In this document: positions 1 through 10,588 of the stretch, in pieces
Layout of the letters: each line of letters opens with the position of its first letter
Position numbering within the stretch: the first letter of the stretch is position 1
From: Chlorobiota bacterium
Lineage (GTDB): Bacteria > Bacteroidota > Bacteroidia > Bacteroidales > JAADJA01
Assembly (NCBI GenBank): GCA_013151015.1
Contig: JAADJA010000171.1
Span: 1 to 64,000, forward strand
Direction of reading: 5' to 3'
DNA length: 64,000 nucleotides
Notes under the pieces: generated by a model
Told to the model about the DNA's origin: nothing
Seen by the model: only the letters and a program-made list of their open reading frames with translations
Database searches by the model: none
Translations under genes and position numbers: made by a program

Positions 1-196
1 TGTTTTCAGAATCTTTACTTCGTATCATTTAAGAAGGTTCTGTTTTGTTTGATGTAAGAAAATGTGAAGATTATAACCTGAGTTCAATATAATTGTTCAA
101 AATTACAGGTTCTTGTGCGGTTTTCAAAATTATTATCGTGATAATTGCCCGGACGTATTGCTGAATAATTGGAATTTAGGACTTTCATATTGAGTA

Positions 197-1483
197 TCAA
201 CGAATCATTAGGTCTTCAATTTCCTCAATTTCCCTCGGAATATCCTGCATCAGGTCAAACGGGGTATCATCTACCACAATATCGTTTTCGATGCGGATTC
301 CAATTCCCTCTTCATTTATGTATAGACCCGGTTCACATGTCAACACCATCCCTTTCTTCAACTTCTCATATTTGCTTCCCACATCGTGTACATCTAAGCC
401 GATAAAGTGGGCAATTCCATGCATAAGGTATTTTGTGTAGAGTGGTTGGTCCTCATTCTGGGATTTAACGTCTTTTTTCGTAAACAGGCCCAATCCTATC
501 ATTTCTTCTTCCATCATTTTCCAGGTGGCCTTGTTTATTTTGTCAATGGTATTTCCCGGGGTATAAAGTTTAATGGATTTCTTCTGAACCCTAAGAACGG
601 CTTCGTAACATTGCTTTTGCCTGTTGGTGAACTTTCCGTTTACCGGGATTGTCCGGGTGCAATCGGCAGCGTAGTTTCCATATTCGGCCCCAAAATCCAT
701 GAGGAGGAGCTCATTGTTTCCGCATTTATTCGAATTCTCAATGTAGTGTAGGATTAAGGCATTTTTCCCGGACCCCACAATGGGTTGGTACGCATGTCCC
801 CTGGCACCGTTCCTTAAAAACTCGTGGGTGATTTCCGCTTCCACTTCATACTCCATGATCCCTGCTTTTGCGAATTTCAAAACCCTTTGAAAAGCCTGGT
901 TTGTGATGGAACAGGCTGCTTTAAGAAGTTCGATTTCCTCTTTTCGTTTCACAAGGCGTAGTTTGGTAATTATGGGTGCAAGCCTGTGGAATTGGTGGGC
1001 GGGATATTGTCCTTTTAATTTCTGGGCAAGGCGGTTTTCAATATAAGCGACATCGGATTGGTATTTCGAATACTCATTGAGGTTTATATAAATGTTTTCG
1101 GAGCTGAGTACCAGGTCGCGCATTGTCATTTCAAAATCATCCAGCCATTTTACGCTTGCAATCCCGGAAACCTTTTGGATTTCTTCCTTTGTGAATTTAT
1201 GACCAGTCCATGTTTCCTGTTTTTCGTTGGGCTTTACCGTAAAAAGGACTTCGCGCAGGTTCTTGTCGGGATGCGAAGGGCAAAGTGTCAAAATGCACTT
1301 TTCCTGGTTCAAGCCAGTAAGGTAGAACAGGTCAGAACTTTGCCTGAACGGAAAATCCTGGTCGCCGTTCCTGTTCAGTTTGTCATTTGAAGAAACAATG
1401 GCAACGGAGTTGGGTTTTAATTCCCTTGAAATTTTTTGTCTGTTCCCCTTAAAGAAACTTTTTGGTAAATTTGCATTTTTCAT
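197..1483 (-). CDS. pepP: Xaa-Pro aminopeptidase (M24 family, PepP-like)
   Basis: M24 motifs (LLMDFGAEYGNYAADCTRTIPVNGKF, HGIAHFIGLDVHDVG, LTCEPGLYI). Likely start is MKNANLPKSFFKGNRQK; the first ~45 aa of the 1618-start ORF translate a palindromic intergenic sequence. Confidence 0.93.
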   Translation of the reverse strand: MKNANLPKSFFKGNRQKISRELKPNSVAIVSSNDKLNRNGDQDFPFRQSSDLFYLTGLNQEKCILTLCPSHPDKNLREVLFTVKPNEKQETWTGHKFTKEEIQKVSGIASVKWLDDFEMTMRDLVLSSENIYINLNEYSKYQSDVAYIENRLAQKLKGQYPAHQFHRLAPIITKLRLVKRKEEIELLKAACSITNQAFQRVLKFAKAGIMEYEVEAEITHEFLRNGARGHAYQPIVGSGKNALILHYIENSNKCGNNELLLMDFGAEYGNYAADCTRTIPVNGKFTNRQKQCYEAVLRVQKKSIKLYTPGNTIDKINKATWKMMEEEMIGLGLFTKKDVKSQNEDQPLYTKYLMHGIAHFIGLDVHDVGSKYEKLKKGMVLTCEPGLYINEEGIGIRIENDIVVDDTPFDLMQDIPREIEEIEDLMIR

Positions 1484-1823
1484 AATCCCTGTTTTGAATT
1501 TTGAAATTTCCCCATTGGAGTTTATCACCTGCCCTGCCCGTTCCGGCAGGCGGGCGGTAAGGACAGGTTTGTTTTTTTGTCCCGAAGCTTCGGGATTGGA
1601 TTTTGTGCTTTTGCCCAATAATACAATCCCTATGTTCAGGATTAGAAATAAGACATTAAAAAAATGGTTATTTATAATCTTTACAAATTAAATAAAAAAA
1701 CCTATTTAGACAGCTATAAAAAGAATAAAAAATTATTTTTGCCATTTCGATCATTTCTATTAAGCATTCCCGCATACCTGGGATTAGTTTTTGAAATATT
1801 TTTTTTTGACTAAATAAACAACC

Positions 1824-2492
1824 ATGGGCAATAAAAGATTTCAATCTTCTCTGACGAAGAAATTTGTAATGGCATTTATGGGATTGTTCCTGATTACATT
1901 CCTGTTCGTGCATTTGGGTATCAACCTTTTGGTATTGCTGCCCGATAAAGATTATTTTAATTTGGCGGCCCACTTTATGTCAACCAATCCGGTGATCAAG
2001 GTGTTTGAAGTAGTTCTGTTTGGTGGTTTCATCATCCATATAATATATGGGCTGATACTTCAAATCCAAAATTGGATGGCACGGCCCGACCGATATAAGA
2101 TAGAGGGTTGGTCGCACAAATCCCCTTTTTCGAAATTCATGATCCATACGGCTGCAATCATCTTTATCTTTCTTGCCATACACCTTGGCGATTTTTATTT
2201 TAGGGCAAAATTTGGTGCCATCGGCGATGTCCTTATCAATGGGGAGCATTATCATGATATGGCCGCACTCGTAATGGCAAAGTTCCTTTCTTTGGGGTAC
2301 GTGGTTGGGTACATTCTGGCATTTGTTATCCTTGGGTTCCATTTGCACCATGGGTTTCAATCGGCTTTCCAATCCATTGGCTTGAACAGCAAAACCTATA
2401 CACCGTTCATCAACGGCCTGAGCACAATTATTTCCATTATTCTCTCCTTGGGGTTCATCGTGATCCCATTGGTAATATATTTTGGCAGTTAA
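1824..2492 (+). CDS. sdhC: Succinate dehydrogenase cytochrome b subunit (b558 family)
   Basis: Multi-TM protein with conserved His residues ([17 protein letters not shown]), directly upstream of sdhA and sdhB. Confidence 0.93.
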   Translation: MGNKRFQSSLTKKFVMAFMGLFLITFLFVHLGINLLVLLPDKDYFNLAAHFMSTNPVIKVFEVVLFGGFIIHIIYGLILQIQNWMARPDRYKIEGWSHKSPFSKFMIHTAAIIFIFLAIHLGDFYFRAKFGAIGDVLINGEHYHDMAALVMAKFLSLGYVVGYILAFVILGFHLHHGFQSAFQSIGLNSKTYTPFINGLSTIISIILSLGFIVIPLVIYFGS

Positions 2493-2517
2493 TAACCCGG
2501 AAAAAACAAAACAATAT

Positions 2518-4467
2518 ATGGCTACTTTAAATTCAAAAATACCTGAAGGACCATTGGCGGAAAAATGGAAGAATTTCAACGCACACCAAAATCTGGTTAA
2601 CCCGGCAAATAAGCGCAAGCTTGATATTATTGTCGTGGGCACAGGGCTTGCAGGGGCCGCTGCCGCCGCAAGTCTCGGTGAACTTGGCTTTATTGTGAAA
2701 AACTTCTGTATTCAGGACAGTCCGCGACGTGCACATAGTATTGCCGCACAAGGCGGGATCAATGCCGCAAAAAATTACCCGAACGATGGCGACAGTGTCT
2801 ATCGCTTGTTTTATGATACAGTAAAAGGGGGCGATTACCGAGCACGCGAGGCCAATGTTTACCGCCTTGCCGAAGTCAGCAATTCCATTATTGACCAATG
2901 CGTTGCACAAGGTGTCCCGTTTGCAAGGGAATATGGAGGTTTGCTCGATAACAGGTCTTTTGGAGGTGCTTTGGTCTCCAGGACATTTTATGCCCGTGGC
3001 CAAACCGGCCAGCAACTTCTGCTTGGTGCGTACGGGGCCTTGAGCAAGGAAGTTCATAAAGGTTCCGTGAAAATGTACACCCGTCGTGAAATGCTGGATT
3101 TGGTAATCGTGGATGGCAGGGCCCGGGGGATTATTACACGGAATACGGTAACCGGTGAAATCGAACGCCATTCGGCCCATACAGTGGTCATAGCCACAGG
3201 TGGTTACGGAAATGTATTTTTCCTTTCTACCAATGCAATGAATTCAAACGGGAGTTCAGCATGGCAATGCTATAAAAAAGGGGCTGCTTTTGCAAATCCT
3301 TGCTTTGTGCAAATACATCCAACCTGTATCCCTGTCCATGGTGATTTCCAATCGAAGTTGACATTGATGAGCGAAAGCCTGAGGAACGATGGACGAATCT
3401 GGGTTCCAAAAAACAAGGAAGATGCCCGGAAAATCCAAAAAGGGGAATTGAAACCAACAGAAATAGCAGAGGAAAACCGCGATTATTACCTTGAAAGGAG
3501 ATATCCCGCATTTGGGAACCTGGTTCCCAGGGATGTTGCGTCAAGGGCTGCAAAAGAGCGTTGCGATGCTGGACATGGCGTAGGAAACACCGGACTTGCC
3601 GTTTACCTTGATTTTAAAGATGCCATCAACCGTTTGGGCAGGGATGTTATCGAAGCACGTTATGGAAACCTTTTCCAGATGTACGAAAAAATCGTGGATG
3701 ACAATCCTTATGAAACCCCGATGATGATTTATCCGGCCATCCATTATACCATGGGCGGGATTTGGGTCGATTATGAATTGGAAACAACCATCCCGGGATT
3801 GTTTGCAGGGGGAGAAGCCAACTTTAGCGATCACGGTGCAAACCGGCTTGGGGCTTCTGCCTTGATGCAGGGACTTGCCGATGGATATTTCGTATTGCCT
3901 TATACCGTTCAGAATTATTTGGCCGATCAAATCAATGTTCCCCGCTTTTCGACCGATCTTCCTGAATTTGAGGAAGCAGAAAAAGCGGTGAAGGACAAAC
4001 TTGACAAATTGATCAATAACAAAGGTTCAAAGAGCGTGGATTCATTCCACAAACGCCTTGGACATATCATGTGGGACAATGTGGGGATGGCGCGCAATAA
4101 AGAAGGTTTGGAAAAGGCAATTAAGGAAATCAAGGCTTTAAGGGAAGAATACTGGAAAGATGTGGATGTTCCCGGTTCGTTGGAAGGCGTCAACGTTGAA
4201 CTTGAAAAAGCAGTAAGGGTTGCCGATTTCCTTGAATTGGGCGAATTGATGGCTCGTGATGCCCTTCACCGCAAGGAATCCAGTGGTGGTCACTTCAGGG
4301 AAGAATACCAAACACCGGAAGGCGAGGCCCTAAGAAATGACAAGGACTTTATGTATGTGGCAGCCTGGGAGTACAATGGGGATGGCGAACCCATATTGAA
4401 TAAAGAACCCTTGAATTATGAAGATATAGAGGTGAAAACAAGGAATTACAAGGAAGCAAAAAGCTAA
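2518..4467 (+). CDS. sdhA: Succinate dehydrogenase/fumarate reductase flavoprotein subunit
   Basis: FAD-binding [41 protein letters not shown]; start taken at [11 protein letters not shown]. Confidence 0.96.
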   Translation: MATLNSKIPEGPLAEKWKNFNAHQNLVNPANKRKLDIIVVGTGLAGAAAAASLGELGFIVKNFCIQDSPRRAHSIAAQGGINAAKNYPNDGDSVYRLFYDTVKGGDYRAREANVYRLAEVSNSIIDQCVAQGVPFAREYGGLLDNRSFGGALVSRTFYARGQTGQQLLLGAYGALSKEVHKGSVKMYTRREMLDLVIVDGRARGIITRNTVTGEIERHSAHTVVIATGGYGNVFFLSTNAMNSNGSSAWQCYKKGAAFANPCFVQIHPTCIPVHGDFQSKLTLMSESLRNDGRIWVPKNKEDARKIQKGELKPTEIAEENRDYYLERRYPAFGNLVPRDVASRAAKERCDAGHGVGNTGLAVYLDFKDAINRLGRDVIEARYGNLFQMYEKIVDDNPYETPMMIYPAIHYTMGGIWVDYELETTIPGLFAGGEANFSDHGANRLGASALMQGLADGYFVLPYTVQNYLADQINVPRFSTDLPEFEEAEKAVKDKLDKLINNKGSKSVDSFHKRLGHIMWDNVGMARNKEGLEKAIKEIKALREEYWKDVDVPGSLEGVNVELEKAVRVADFLELGELMARDALHRKESSGGHFREEYQTPEGEALRNDKDFMYVAAWEYNGDGEPILNKEPLNYEDIEVKTRNYKEAKS

Positions 4468-4536
4468 TCAACCTGGTAGAAATCCCTTGAACGAATAGTT
4501 TAATTAATGAAGGTAAAAAATTAATATACAACAGAT

Positions 4537-5280
4537 ATGGACTTGACATTAAAGATATGGCGACAAGCAGGGCCCACGGTTAAGGGCAAGTTTGAACAAT
4601 ATTCTATTTCCGGCATTTCGACCGACAGTTCTTTTCTTGAAATGATGGATGTCCTCAATGAAGAATTGATTGGCAAGGGTGAAGAACCGGTTGCATTTGA
4701 CCATGATTGCCGCGAAGGTATTTGTGGGATGTGCAGTTTATATATCAATGGTCGTCCGCATGGCCCAGATGGTGGGATCACGACCTGTCAGTTGCACATG
4801 CGCAAGTTCAAAGATGGTGAAACAATCACGATTGAGCCCTGGCGCGCAAAGCCTTTCCCCGTTATCAAAGACCTCATCATTGACCGTTCAGCATTGGATG
4901 CCATTATCCAGTCGGGTGGGTATATTTCGGTAAATACCGGAGGTGTGCCTGATGCAAATGCAATCCCAATTGCCAGGGAAGATGCCGAGCTTGCCATGGA
5001 TGCAGCAGCTTGTATTGGTTGTGGCGCTTGTGTTGCAGCCTGTAAGAACGCTTCGGCCATGTTGTTTGTTTCGGCCAAGGTTTCACAGTTTGCTTTGTTG
5101 CCACAAGGAAAAACAGAAGCAAAGGACAGGGTCAGGACCATGGTCGCAAAAATGGACGAACTGGGGTTTGGCAATTGCACCAATACCTATGCTTGTGAAG
5201 TGGAATGCCCAAAAGAGATTAAAGTAACAAATATCGCCCGCATGAACCGCCATTTCCTTGGTGCAAAAGTGAGCGGTTAA
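4537..5280 (+). CDS. sdhB: Succinate dehydrogenase/fumarate reductase iron-sulfur subunit
   Basis: Fe-S motifs [15 protein letters not shown] and [24 protein letters not shown]. Confidence 0.96.
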   Translation: MDLTLKIWRQAGPTVKGKFEQYSISGISTDSSFLEMMDVLNEELIGKGEEPVAFDHDCREGICGMCSLYINGRPHGPDGGITTCQLHMRKFKDGETITIEPWRAKPFPVIKDLIIDRSALDAIIQSGGYISVNTGGVPDANAIPIAREDAELAMDAAACIGCGACVAACKNASAMLFVSAKVSQFALLPQGKTEAKDRVRTMVAKMDELGFGNCTNTYACEVECPKEIKVTNIARMNRHFLGAKVSG

Positions 5281-5306
5281 AGCTTAAGTTATTTTCATGG
5301 AGTGTT

Positions 5307-5344
5307 AAAAAAGCTGTTTTCCTAATCGGATCGCAGCTTTTTTT
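5307..5344 (+). terminator. Rho-independent terminator after sdhCAB (possibly bidirectional with arfB)
   Basis: AAAAAAGCTG...CAGCTTTTTTT inverted repeat with T tract. Confidence 0.6.
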
Positions 5345-5353
5345 GTTCTGTCC

Positions 5354-5776
5354 TTATTCAACATCAGGGGGTTTTCTTCTTTCCTTTTTGTCCGATTGTT
5401 TCTTTTTATTTTCAAGTCTTTTCTTCTTTTTCGTTTCGCTCAATTTTATGGGGATCCGTTTTTTTGGTAGGGTAAGTGCGCTTTCCAGGATTTCAAAAAA
5501 CTTTTCGATCACCGATTCCTTGTTTCTTGATTGTGAACGGTATTTTTCCGAAACAAGCACCAATTCCCCTTGATTATTGATTTTATTTCCGGTTTTTTCA
5601 AAAAGCAAGGCTTTGTCATCATCCGATAAGAGGTTTGTTTCATTGATGTTAAAACGCAGTTCGACTTTTGTGTTCACTTTGTTCACATGTTGTCCTCCAG
5701 GGCCACTGCTTCTCGAAAAAGAAAAAACCATCTCTTCGATAAAACTTTTTTCCGGGTATTTTAAGGGGCTGTCCAT
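5354..5776 (-). CDS. arfB: Alternative ribosome-rescue factor, RF-1 domain peptidyl-tRNA hydrolase
   Basis: SSGPGGQHVNKVNTKVELRF (GGQ motif) and basic C-terminal tail KKRIPIKLSETKKKKRLENKKKQSDKKERR. Confidence 0.92.
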   Translation of the reverse strand: MDSPLKYPEKSFIEEMVFSFSRSSGPGGQHVNKVNTKVELRFNINETNLLSDDDKALLFEKTGNKINNQGELVLVSEKYRSQSRNKESVIEKFFEILESALTLPKKRIPIKLSETKKKKRLENKKKQSDKKERRKPPDVE

Positions 5777-5825
5777 TCCTTCAAGTTGAATTAAGAATTG
5801 CGTGACCAAAAATAATAAAAAAGAC

Positions 5826-5955
5826 TGACATTCCGAACTAATGCGCTGGCAAGTGTGGCAGGGTGAGGAATCCCCTTGCTATTACGGCTGCCACTATTGG
5901 CGTTTATTGCCTTGCGGTCTTTCATAGTGGGGGGATTCCTCCTTCCTACTGCCAG
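5826..5955. repeat. Dispersed nested inverted-repeat element, degenerate copy 1
   Basis: ACATTCCGAAC...GTGAGGAATCCCC...CATAGTGGGGGGATTCCTCCTTCCT aligns with the copy at 26304-26455. Confidence 0.65.
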
Positions 5956-6045
5956 GATTTGATTATCATTGTCAAAAGGAGCAAGTCTTAGGTGCCTTTT
6001 AAAATTTATTAACGATAAAACATTGATAAGCATTTTGGTTTTGCC

Positions 6046-6053
6046 TAATTTTG
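6046..6053 (+). promoter_or_regulatory. Bacteroidetes-type -7 box TAATTTTG upstream of the MORN-like gene
   Basis: TAnnTTTG match with a TTG about 20 nt upstream. Confidence 0.4.
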
Positions 6054-6080
6054 TCCGTCTAACTTAAAAATTCAAGTATT

Positions 6081-6812
6081 ATGAAAAGGATTAATGTTTT
6101 TGCAATCATCGCATTATTTTTTGTAACGGGCTTTTCAGCTTCTGCGCAGGAAGGGAAAAATGGTTTTTTCGAAGAGACCAAAGGGAGTTATGTTGACAAA
6201 GGCTATTATGTCGATGGCAAGAAAGACGGCGCATGGGTGACAGAGATGAAGAACGGGAATATTTTTAAGATCGAATCGTACCGGAATGGGATCAAAGAGG
6301 GTGTTTTCCTGAAATTCGATCAAAAGAAGGGCTTTGTTTCAAAACAGGCATATTATAGAAACGGAAAATTGAACGGACTGGAAGTTGAGTACTCCAAGGC
6401 CAACAAGCCCCACTCAAAAATCAATTACAAAGATGGCATTATCGATGGCAAGAAAACACTTTATTACGACAATGGTAAAATGCAGGAAGATTCACAGTAT
6501 AAAAACGGAAAAAAAACAGGATTGTCGAAATGGTTTGACCAAAACAATAAACTGATTGCCATTTATTCTTATAAGGACGGCAAGTTCAACGGCACCAACA
6601 AAACTTTTTACCCAAACGGGAATGTCCAGAAAGAAGAGACCTATAAGAACAATGTCCTCGATGGGCCTTACAAAGAATTCTTCCAGACCGGGAAAAAGAA
6701 AGTAACGGGCAGTTTTATAAATGGTTTTAAAGATGGCGAATGGATTACCTATGATGCGCACGGAAAGGTTACCGAGACGCTTACTTTTGAAAAAGGCGAA
6801 AGAAAACAATAA
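6081..6812 (+). CDS. Exported MORN-variant repeat protein (YwqK-like)
   Basis: Signal peptide plus repeated YKDGK.DG.....YYxNGKxxxExxYKNGKxxG units. Confidence 0.85.
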   Translation: MKRINVFAIIALFFVTGFSASAQEGKNGFFEETKGSYVDKGYYVDGKKDGAWVTEMKNGNIFKIESYRNGIKEGVFLKFDQKKGFVSKQAYYRNGKLNGLEVEYSKANKPHSKINYKDGIIDGKKTLYYDNGKMQEDSQYKNGKKTGLSKWFDQNNKLIAIYSYKDGKFNGTNKTFYPNGNVQKEETYKNNVLDGPYKEFFQTGKKKVTGSFINGFKDGEWITYDAHGKVTETLTFEKGERKQ

Positions 6813-6818
6813 AGATAT

Positions 6819-7322
6819 ATGTCAAAAAAAAACATGGATAAAAAACGTAAACTAACAAACCCTTATCTAAATACAGAGGGCTACAACTGTTTCGGCTGTT
6901 CGCCGGACAACAAACTTGGACTACAGATGGCATTTACCGAAGAGGGCGAACATATTGTTTGCCGATGGGTGCCGAAGAACCATTTTTCAGGCTATAAGAC
7001 CATGTTGCATGGTGGGGTACAGGCCACACTTATGGATGAAATCGCAAGTTGGATCGTACAAGTAAAGCTGGATACGTCAGGGGTTACTGCCAAAATGGAT
7101 ATCCGGTATATCAAGTCGGTTTCCGTTACGGAGAAAATGCTGACATTGAAGGCACATATCGAAAAACGCTTTCATAACCTGGCCTATATAGATGTGGAAC
7201 TCCTGAACGAAAACGATGAAATATGCAGCACGGCAAAGCTGATTTATTATCTTTACCCTGAGGATGTTGCGAAAAAGGATTTTTTTTATCCCGGTTCTGA
7301 AAGTTTTTTTGCAAAACCATAG
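6819..7322 (+). CDS. PaaI/hotdog-fold thioesterase
   Basis: NCFGCSPDNKLGLQM...GYKTMLHGGVQATLMDEIASW hotdog thioesterase signature. Confidence 0.85.
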   Translation: MSKKNMDKKRKLTNPYLNTEGYNCFGCSPDNKLGLQMAFTEEGEHIVCRWVPKNHFSGYKTMLHGGVQATLMDEIASWIVQVKLDTSGVTAKMDIRYIKSVSVTEKMLTLKAHIEKRFHNLAYIDVELLNENDEICSTAKLIYYLYPEDVAKKDFFYPGSESFFAKP

Positions 7323-8134
7323 ATGTCGAAACCCGGGGGTTCTTTGCCGATCCATAGGATAATCAAATTCCCGGGTTTTGAAAGGAAAAGAAAATCATTT
7401 CCATTTTTTATTAATAAACTATCTTGCATTCCGTTGAGAAGAAATCGTTGGGCCATTTTAACCCAATCCTTTGGAGGCAGTAAAAATCCACAACCTGTAT
7501 AAATCACCGAATCAGCTTGAAAACCATTCAGGGAAATTGGGTTTTCAATACCAGGAGCAAATCCGCTTAATTTATTTTGGTAATATTCGTTGATTTTTGT
7601 TCCGGTTGCCCTTTCTACAATCAGGCAACACAATTCCGTGATTACTTGAAATGTGTCATTTATGGGAGTTTTGATTTCCAAAAGGCCCTCAGGAATAGGT
7701 AAAGCTTTACTATCTGCCGAACCCAAATTCAAAAAACCCGCTAAGTTTACCAAAGAAAATCCTTTTTCGGGAAGTTCAGGCAAATACTTGCGTACAGGCT
7801 CATTTGTCGAATAAACATATCCTTCGTTAAGGGCAGTTTCAAGTAAACTAAGTGCTGTCAAACGGTCAATCAGGAGAGAAAAATGTTTTGTGGTTTCGCC
7901 GCTATCGGCAAAAAAGTGTTCTATTATCAAACTATCGGCCTGTATGATAACGATGGCTTTTGTATTTCCCTCATTAACGTAAGCTTCAACGATTGAATCT
8001 GAAATGCCAATATCTTTATTTAGAAATCGAATTTGACCCTGATTTGCATAGGCAGTACCAATCAGGATAAAACTGACAAATGCCATAATCACTAAGTTTT
8101 TGAAACAATTAAAACCTTTTTTGACTTTTGCCAT
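7286..8134 (-). CDS. Exported degenerate serine-hydrolase (class C beta-lactamase-like) protein
   Basis: Signal peptide; LNEGYVYSTNEPVRKYLPELPEKGFSLVNLAGFLN...IVERATGTKINEYYQNKLSGFAPGI...GCGFLLPPKDWVKMAQRFLLNG follow the layout of this family. Confidence 0.6.
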   Translation of the reverse strand: MAKVKKGFNCFKNLVIMAFVSFILIGTAYANQGQIRFLNKDIGISDSIVEAYVNEGNTKAIVIIQADSLIIEHFFADSGETTKHFSLLIDRLTALSLLETALNEGYVYSTNEPVRKYLPELPEKGFSLVNLAGFLNLGSADSKALPIPEGLLEIKTPINDTFQVITELCCLIVERATGTKINEYYQNKLSGFAPGIENPISLNGFQADSVIYTGCGFLLPPKDWVKMAQRFLLNGMQDSLLIKNGNDFLFLSKPGNLIILWIGKEPPGFDIYGFAKKLSEPG

Positions 8135-8211
8135 AATCCTATTTTGTTAATTCATTGTTGAAACAAAAGTAATTTAATTTGGACTTTTACTTCAATTAAT
8201 AATCTACATTT

Positions 8212-8415
8212 GCAACGCAATTATGGTGCACTTGCCTTGAAACCCAGGGCAAGTCTGAAAAGGGAATGCCGTGCTCCCGTCAATCTGGAAATTCGGCAAC
8301 AGTACCCGCTGCTGTGATCGTCATTGACTTTTTGAAATTCTTAGCCACTGTTCATTTGGATGGGAAGGCTTTCAAAAAAGGGCGTAAGTCAGAAGACCTG
8401 CCAGGTTGTCGAATT
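8212..8415 (+). promoter_or_regulatory. Cobalamin (AdoCbl/B12) riboswitch
   Basis: GGGAATGCCGTGCTCCC...CGGCAACAGTACCCGCTGCTGTGATC...GCCACTG...GGGAAGGC...AAGTCAGAAGACCTGCC (B12 box at ~8386-8403), upstream of B12-uptake-type genes. Confidence 0.95.
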
Positions 8416-8516
8416 ATTTCAAGCTTTCGGGATAAAAGCTATGGGTAAATGACCAAATCATCTATTCAAAGAATTTTCCTGTAAGTTTTTAGTGTTAAAC
8501 CTTTAAACTTTACAAA

Positions 8517-10223
8517 ATGAAGAAAAATTACATCTTACGGGCAATGACCTTATCCGTTGCAGTAGTGTTTGCATTAAACCTGAATGCACAGTTTTACACA
8601 AATCAATTAATAGTCGGGAACGGAGGGATTTATGGCGATCCTTCCGACCATGTCACGGTTTCGGCCTATAATCCCGATGGGCAAACAACAACTTCCTTTG
8701 GCGATATCCAACGTGAATCCATACAGGATTTGATTATCCATGGGAATTACGCATACGTTGCCGCCGAGGATTCCATCGTGAAATTCAATATTGACACATA
8801 TGAGAAAGTCGCTGCCGTTTACGAAAGCAATCTGAACCAACTGTTTTGTAAAAACGGATTGTTGTACGTTAGCAGGCGTTCCGACATAAACGGCCCTCCG
8901 GCAGATGGGGTTTATCTGAAGGTGTTCAATGCCGGGGACTTGGCCCTCGTTGGTTCCGTAAATGGAATTTCAGGCGATGCCAATGGGATCGTGGTGGAAT
9001 CGGATACGGTTTACTTGGCCGTTTCGGGAGACTGGCAGGCAACGGAAGGCAAATTTGCTGTGATCGACAACAGTTTCAACCTGGTTCGTGAAATGGATTT
9101 TGGTGCGGATGCAGTTGGGATATTTGATTTGTATTCCGATGGCAACAATATTTATTCGGTGAACCGCAGCCCTTATGGGAGTATGAGTGGGTCGGTTTCC
9201 ACTTATTCCATTTGGACAACTTTGTTCACCACAACCGTTTTTGACAATGTAGTAGGAAAGGGGGTTGCAAAATCCAATAACGCATTGTACTTGATGCTGG
9301 ACAATGGCATTGGTTCCTACGACCTTGGCACGAATGAAGTCCTCGAAACATCCATTGTGCCCGATCCGGGTTCCTCCGATTTCATTTACATTGCAGATGC
9401 TGCTTTTGATTACCTGAACCAATTGTTTTATGTTACGCTTACCGATTATTTTTCGATGGGAGAAGGAAAGATTTATGATATGGAGGGGACGGAAACCGGG
9501 ACATTTGATGCAGAAGTTTCTGCCGAGGCAGTTGCACTTGATTTCAGGATCAATGATTTTGCATGGGAAGATGTGGAATATTGGATTGGTGAAGGCGGAA
9601 ACAAAGCCCTTTTCGTGGTTGACTGGAACGATGGCACCGAACCCGAATCCATTGCCTGGGGTTTTCGTTTTGAAGGGGAAACCACAGGTGAAGAAATGCT
9701 TACGGCCATTGCTGAAGCTGATGACAGATTAACAATAAACATGGCAGGTGGGTTTTTGAACGATATTATTTATTCAAATGGATATGCCCATGAAGGTATC
9801 GGCGGGACAAACGGATTTTACTGGGCAACATATAGTGGCATAAATTCAGGGAATTGGTCAATGAACGCAGGCCTTTCAACATCTGTTTCCAATGGGGATT
9901 GGTTTGGGTGTTCGTTTACCGATTTTGACCCTGCGATTGTTCCCGGAGTTCCGGTTGCCGTTTCAAATCCTTTAGGTGTGCAAGTTTCGGAAGTTCCTGC
10001 CATCCATGTTTTCCCAAATCCGTTTAACGACAAAATCCAGATTGAAGCCCAAAACATTTCGGAAGTGAAAGTGTTAAACATGAATGGAAAACTACTTTAT
10101 CAAAACAAATTAAACGGATGGGGCAGTTCCCGCATTGATTTGTCGGGATTGCCAAAAGGGATGTATATTTTGCAGATGATTTCGGAAAAGGAAATGAAAG
10201 TGGAAAGGATTATTAAGCAATAA
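8517..10223 (+). CDS. Secreted T9SS-sorted protein with N-terminal beta-propeller-like region; riboswitch-controlled, putative surface cobalamin-binding component
   Basis: Signal peptide; propeller-like repeats; central YWIGEGGNKALFVVDWNDG...NGDWFGCSFTDFDP domain; C-terminal VFPNPFNDKIQIEA...GLPKGMYILQMISE T9SS type A CTD. Confidence 0.85.
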   Translation: MKKNYILRAMTLSVAVVFALNLNAQFYTNQLIVGNGGIYGDPSDHVTVSAYNPDGQTTTSFGDIQRESIQDLIIHGNYAYVAAEDSIVKFNIDTYEKVAAVYESNLNQLFCKNGLLYVSRRSDINGPPADGVYLKVFNAGDLALVGSVNGISGDANGIVVESDTVYLAVSGDWQATEGKFAVIDNSFNLVREMDFGADAVGIFDLYSDGNNIYSVNRSPYGSMSGSVSTYSIWTTLFTTTVFDNVVGKGVAKSNNALYLMLDNGIGSYDLGTNEVLETSIVPDPGSSDFIYIADAAFDYLNQLFYVTLTDYFSMGEGKIYDMEGTETGTFDAEVSAEAVALDFRINDFAWEDVEYWIGEGGNKALFVVDWNDGTEPESIAWGFRFEGETTGEEMLTAIAEADDRLTINMAGGFLNDIIYSNGYAHEGIGGTNGFYWATYSGINSGNWSMNAGLSTSVSNGDWFGCSFTDFDPAIVPGVPVAVSNPLGVQVSEVPAIHVFPNPFNDKIQIEAQNISEVKVLNMNGKLLYQNKLNGWGSSRIDLSGLPKGMYILQMISEKEMKVERIIKQ

Positions 10224-10237
10224 TAAATTAGTGCTGT

Positions 10238-10317
10238 TATCTTTGCAACTTAGAACTGGAATCCTTCAAAGAGGTTTAATTTTGAAACGGTCCTTTATAA
10301 TTAATTGTGTAATTTTG
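10238..10317 (+). promoter_or_regulatory. Candidate hicBA promoter region (two TAnnTTTG -7 boxes)
   Basis: TATCTTTG at 10238-10245 and TAATTTTG at 10310-10317 between the upstream stop and hicB. Confidence 0.4.
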
Positions 10318-10345
10318 TATATGTTCATTTATAAAAAACTTCATT

Positions 10346-10588
10346 ATGTTAATTGATTATATCCAAGCAGCCTTAAATCATGCCAAGTATGAGATACTGG
10401 AAGAAGACAAAGCGTTTTATGGGGAAATTCCTGAATGCAATGGAGTTTATGCACAATCGGATTCCTTAGAAGAATGCAGGGCAGAAATAGAAGAGGTTTT
10501 GGAAGAATGGGTGTTGTTCAGGATACATAAGAACCTTGATCTTCCGGTAATTGATGGTAAAGAAATTGTTATTAAAGAAACTGTCTGA
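10346..10588 (+). CDS. hicB: HicB family antitoxin
   Basis: YEILEEDKAFYGEIPECNGVYAQSDSLEECRAEIEEVLEEWVLFRI: canonical HicB partial RNase H fold; stop overlaps hicA ATG. Confidence 0.93.
   Translation: MLIDYIQAALNHAKYEILEEDKAFYGEIPECNGVYAQSDSLEECRAEIEEVLEEWVLFRIHKNLDLPVIDGKEIVIKETV

Noticed and set aside
2533-3180. Long antisense ORFs inside sdhA and elsewhere (e.g. 10827-11657, 17468-18253, 20785-21402, 45295-46002, 54068-54856)
   Set aside because: They are shadows of well-supported sense genes and show no independent motifs.
8266-8448. 60-aa ORF downstream of 8266
   Set aside because: It is entirely inside the cobalamin riboswitch and its expression platform.
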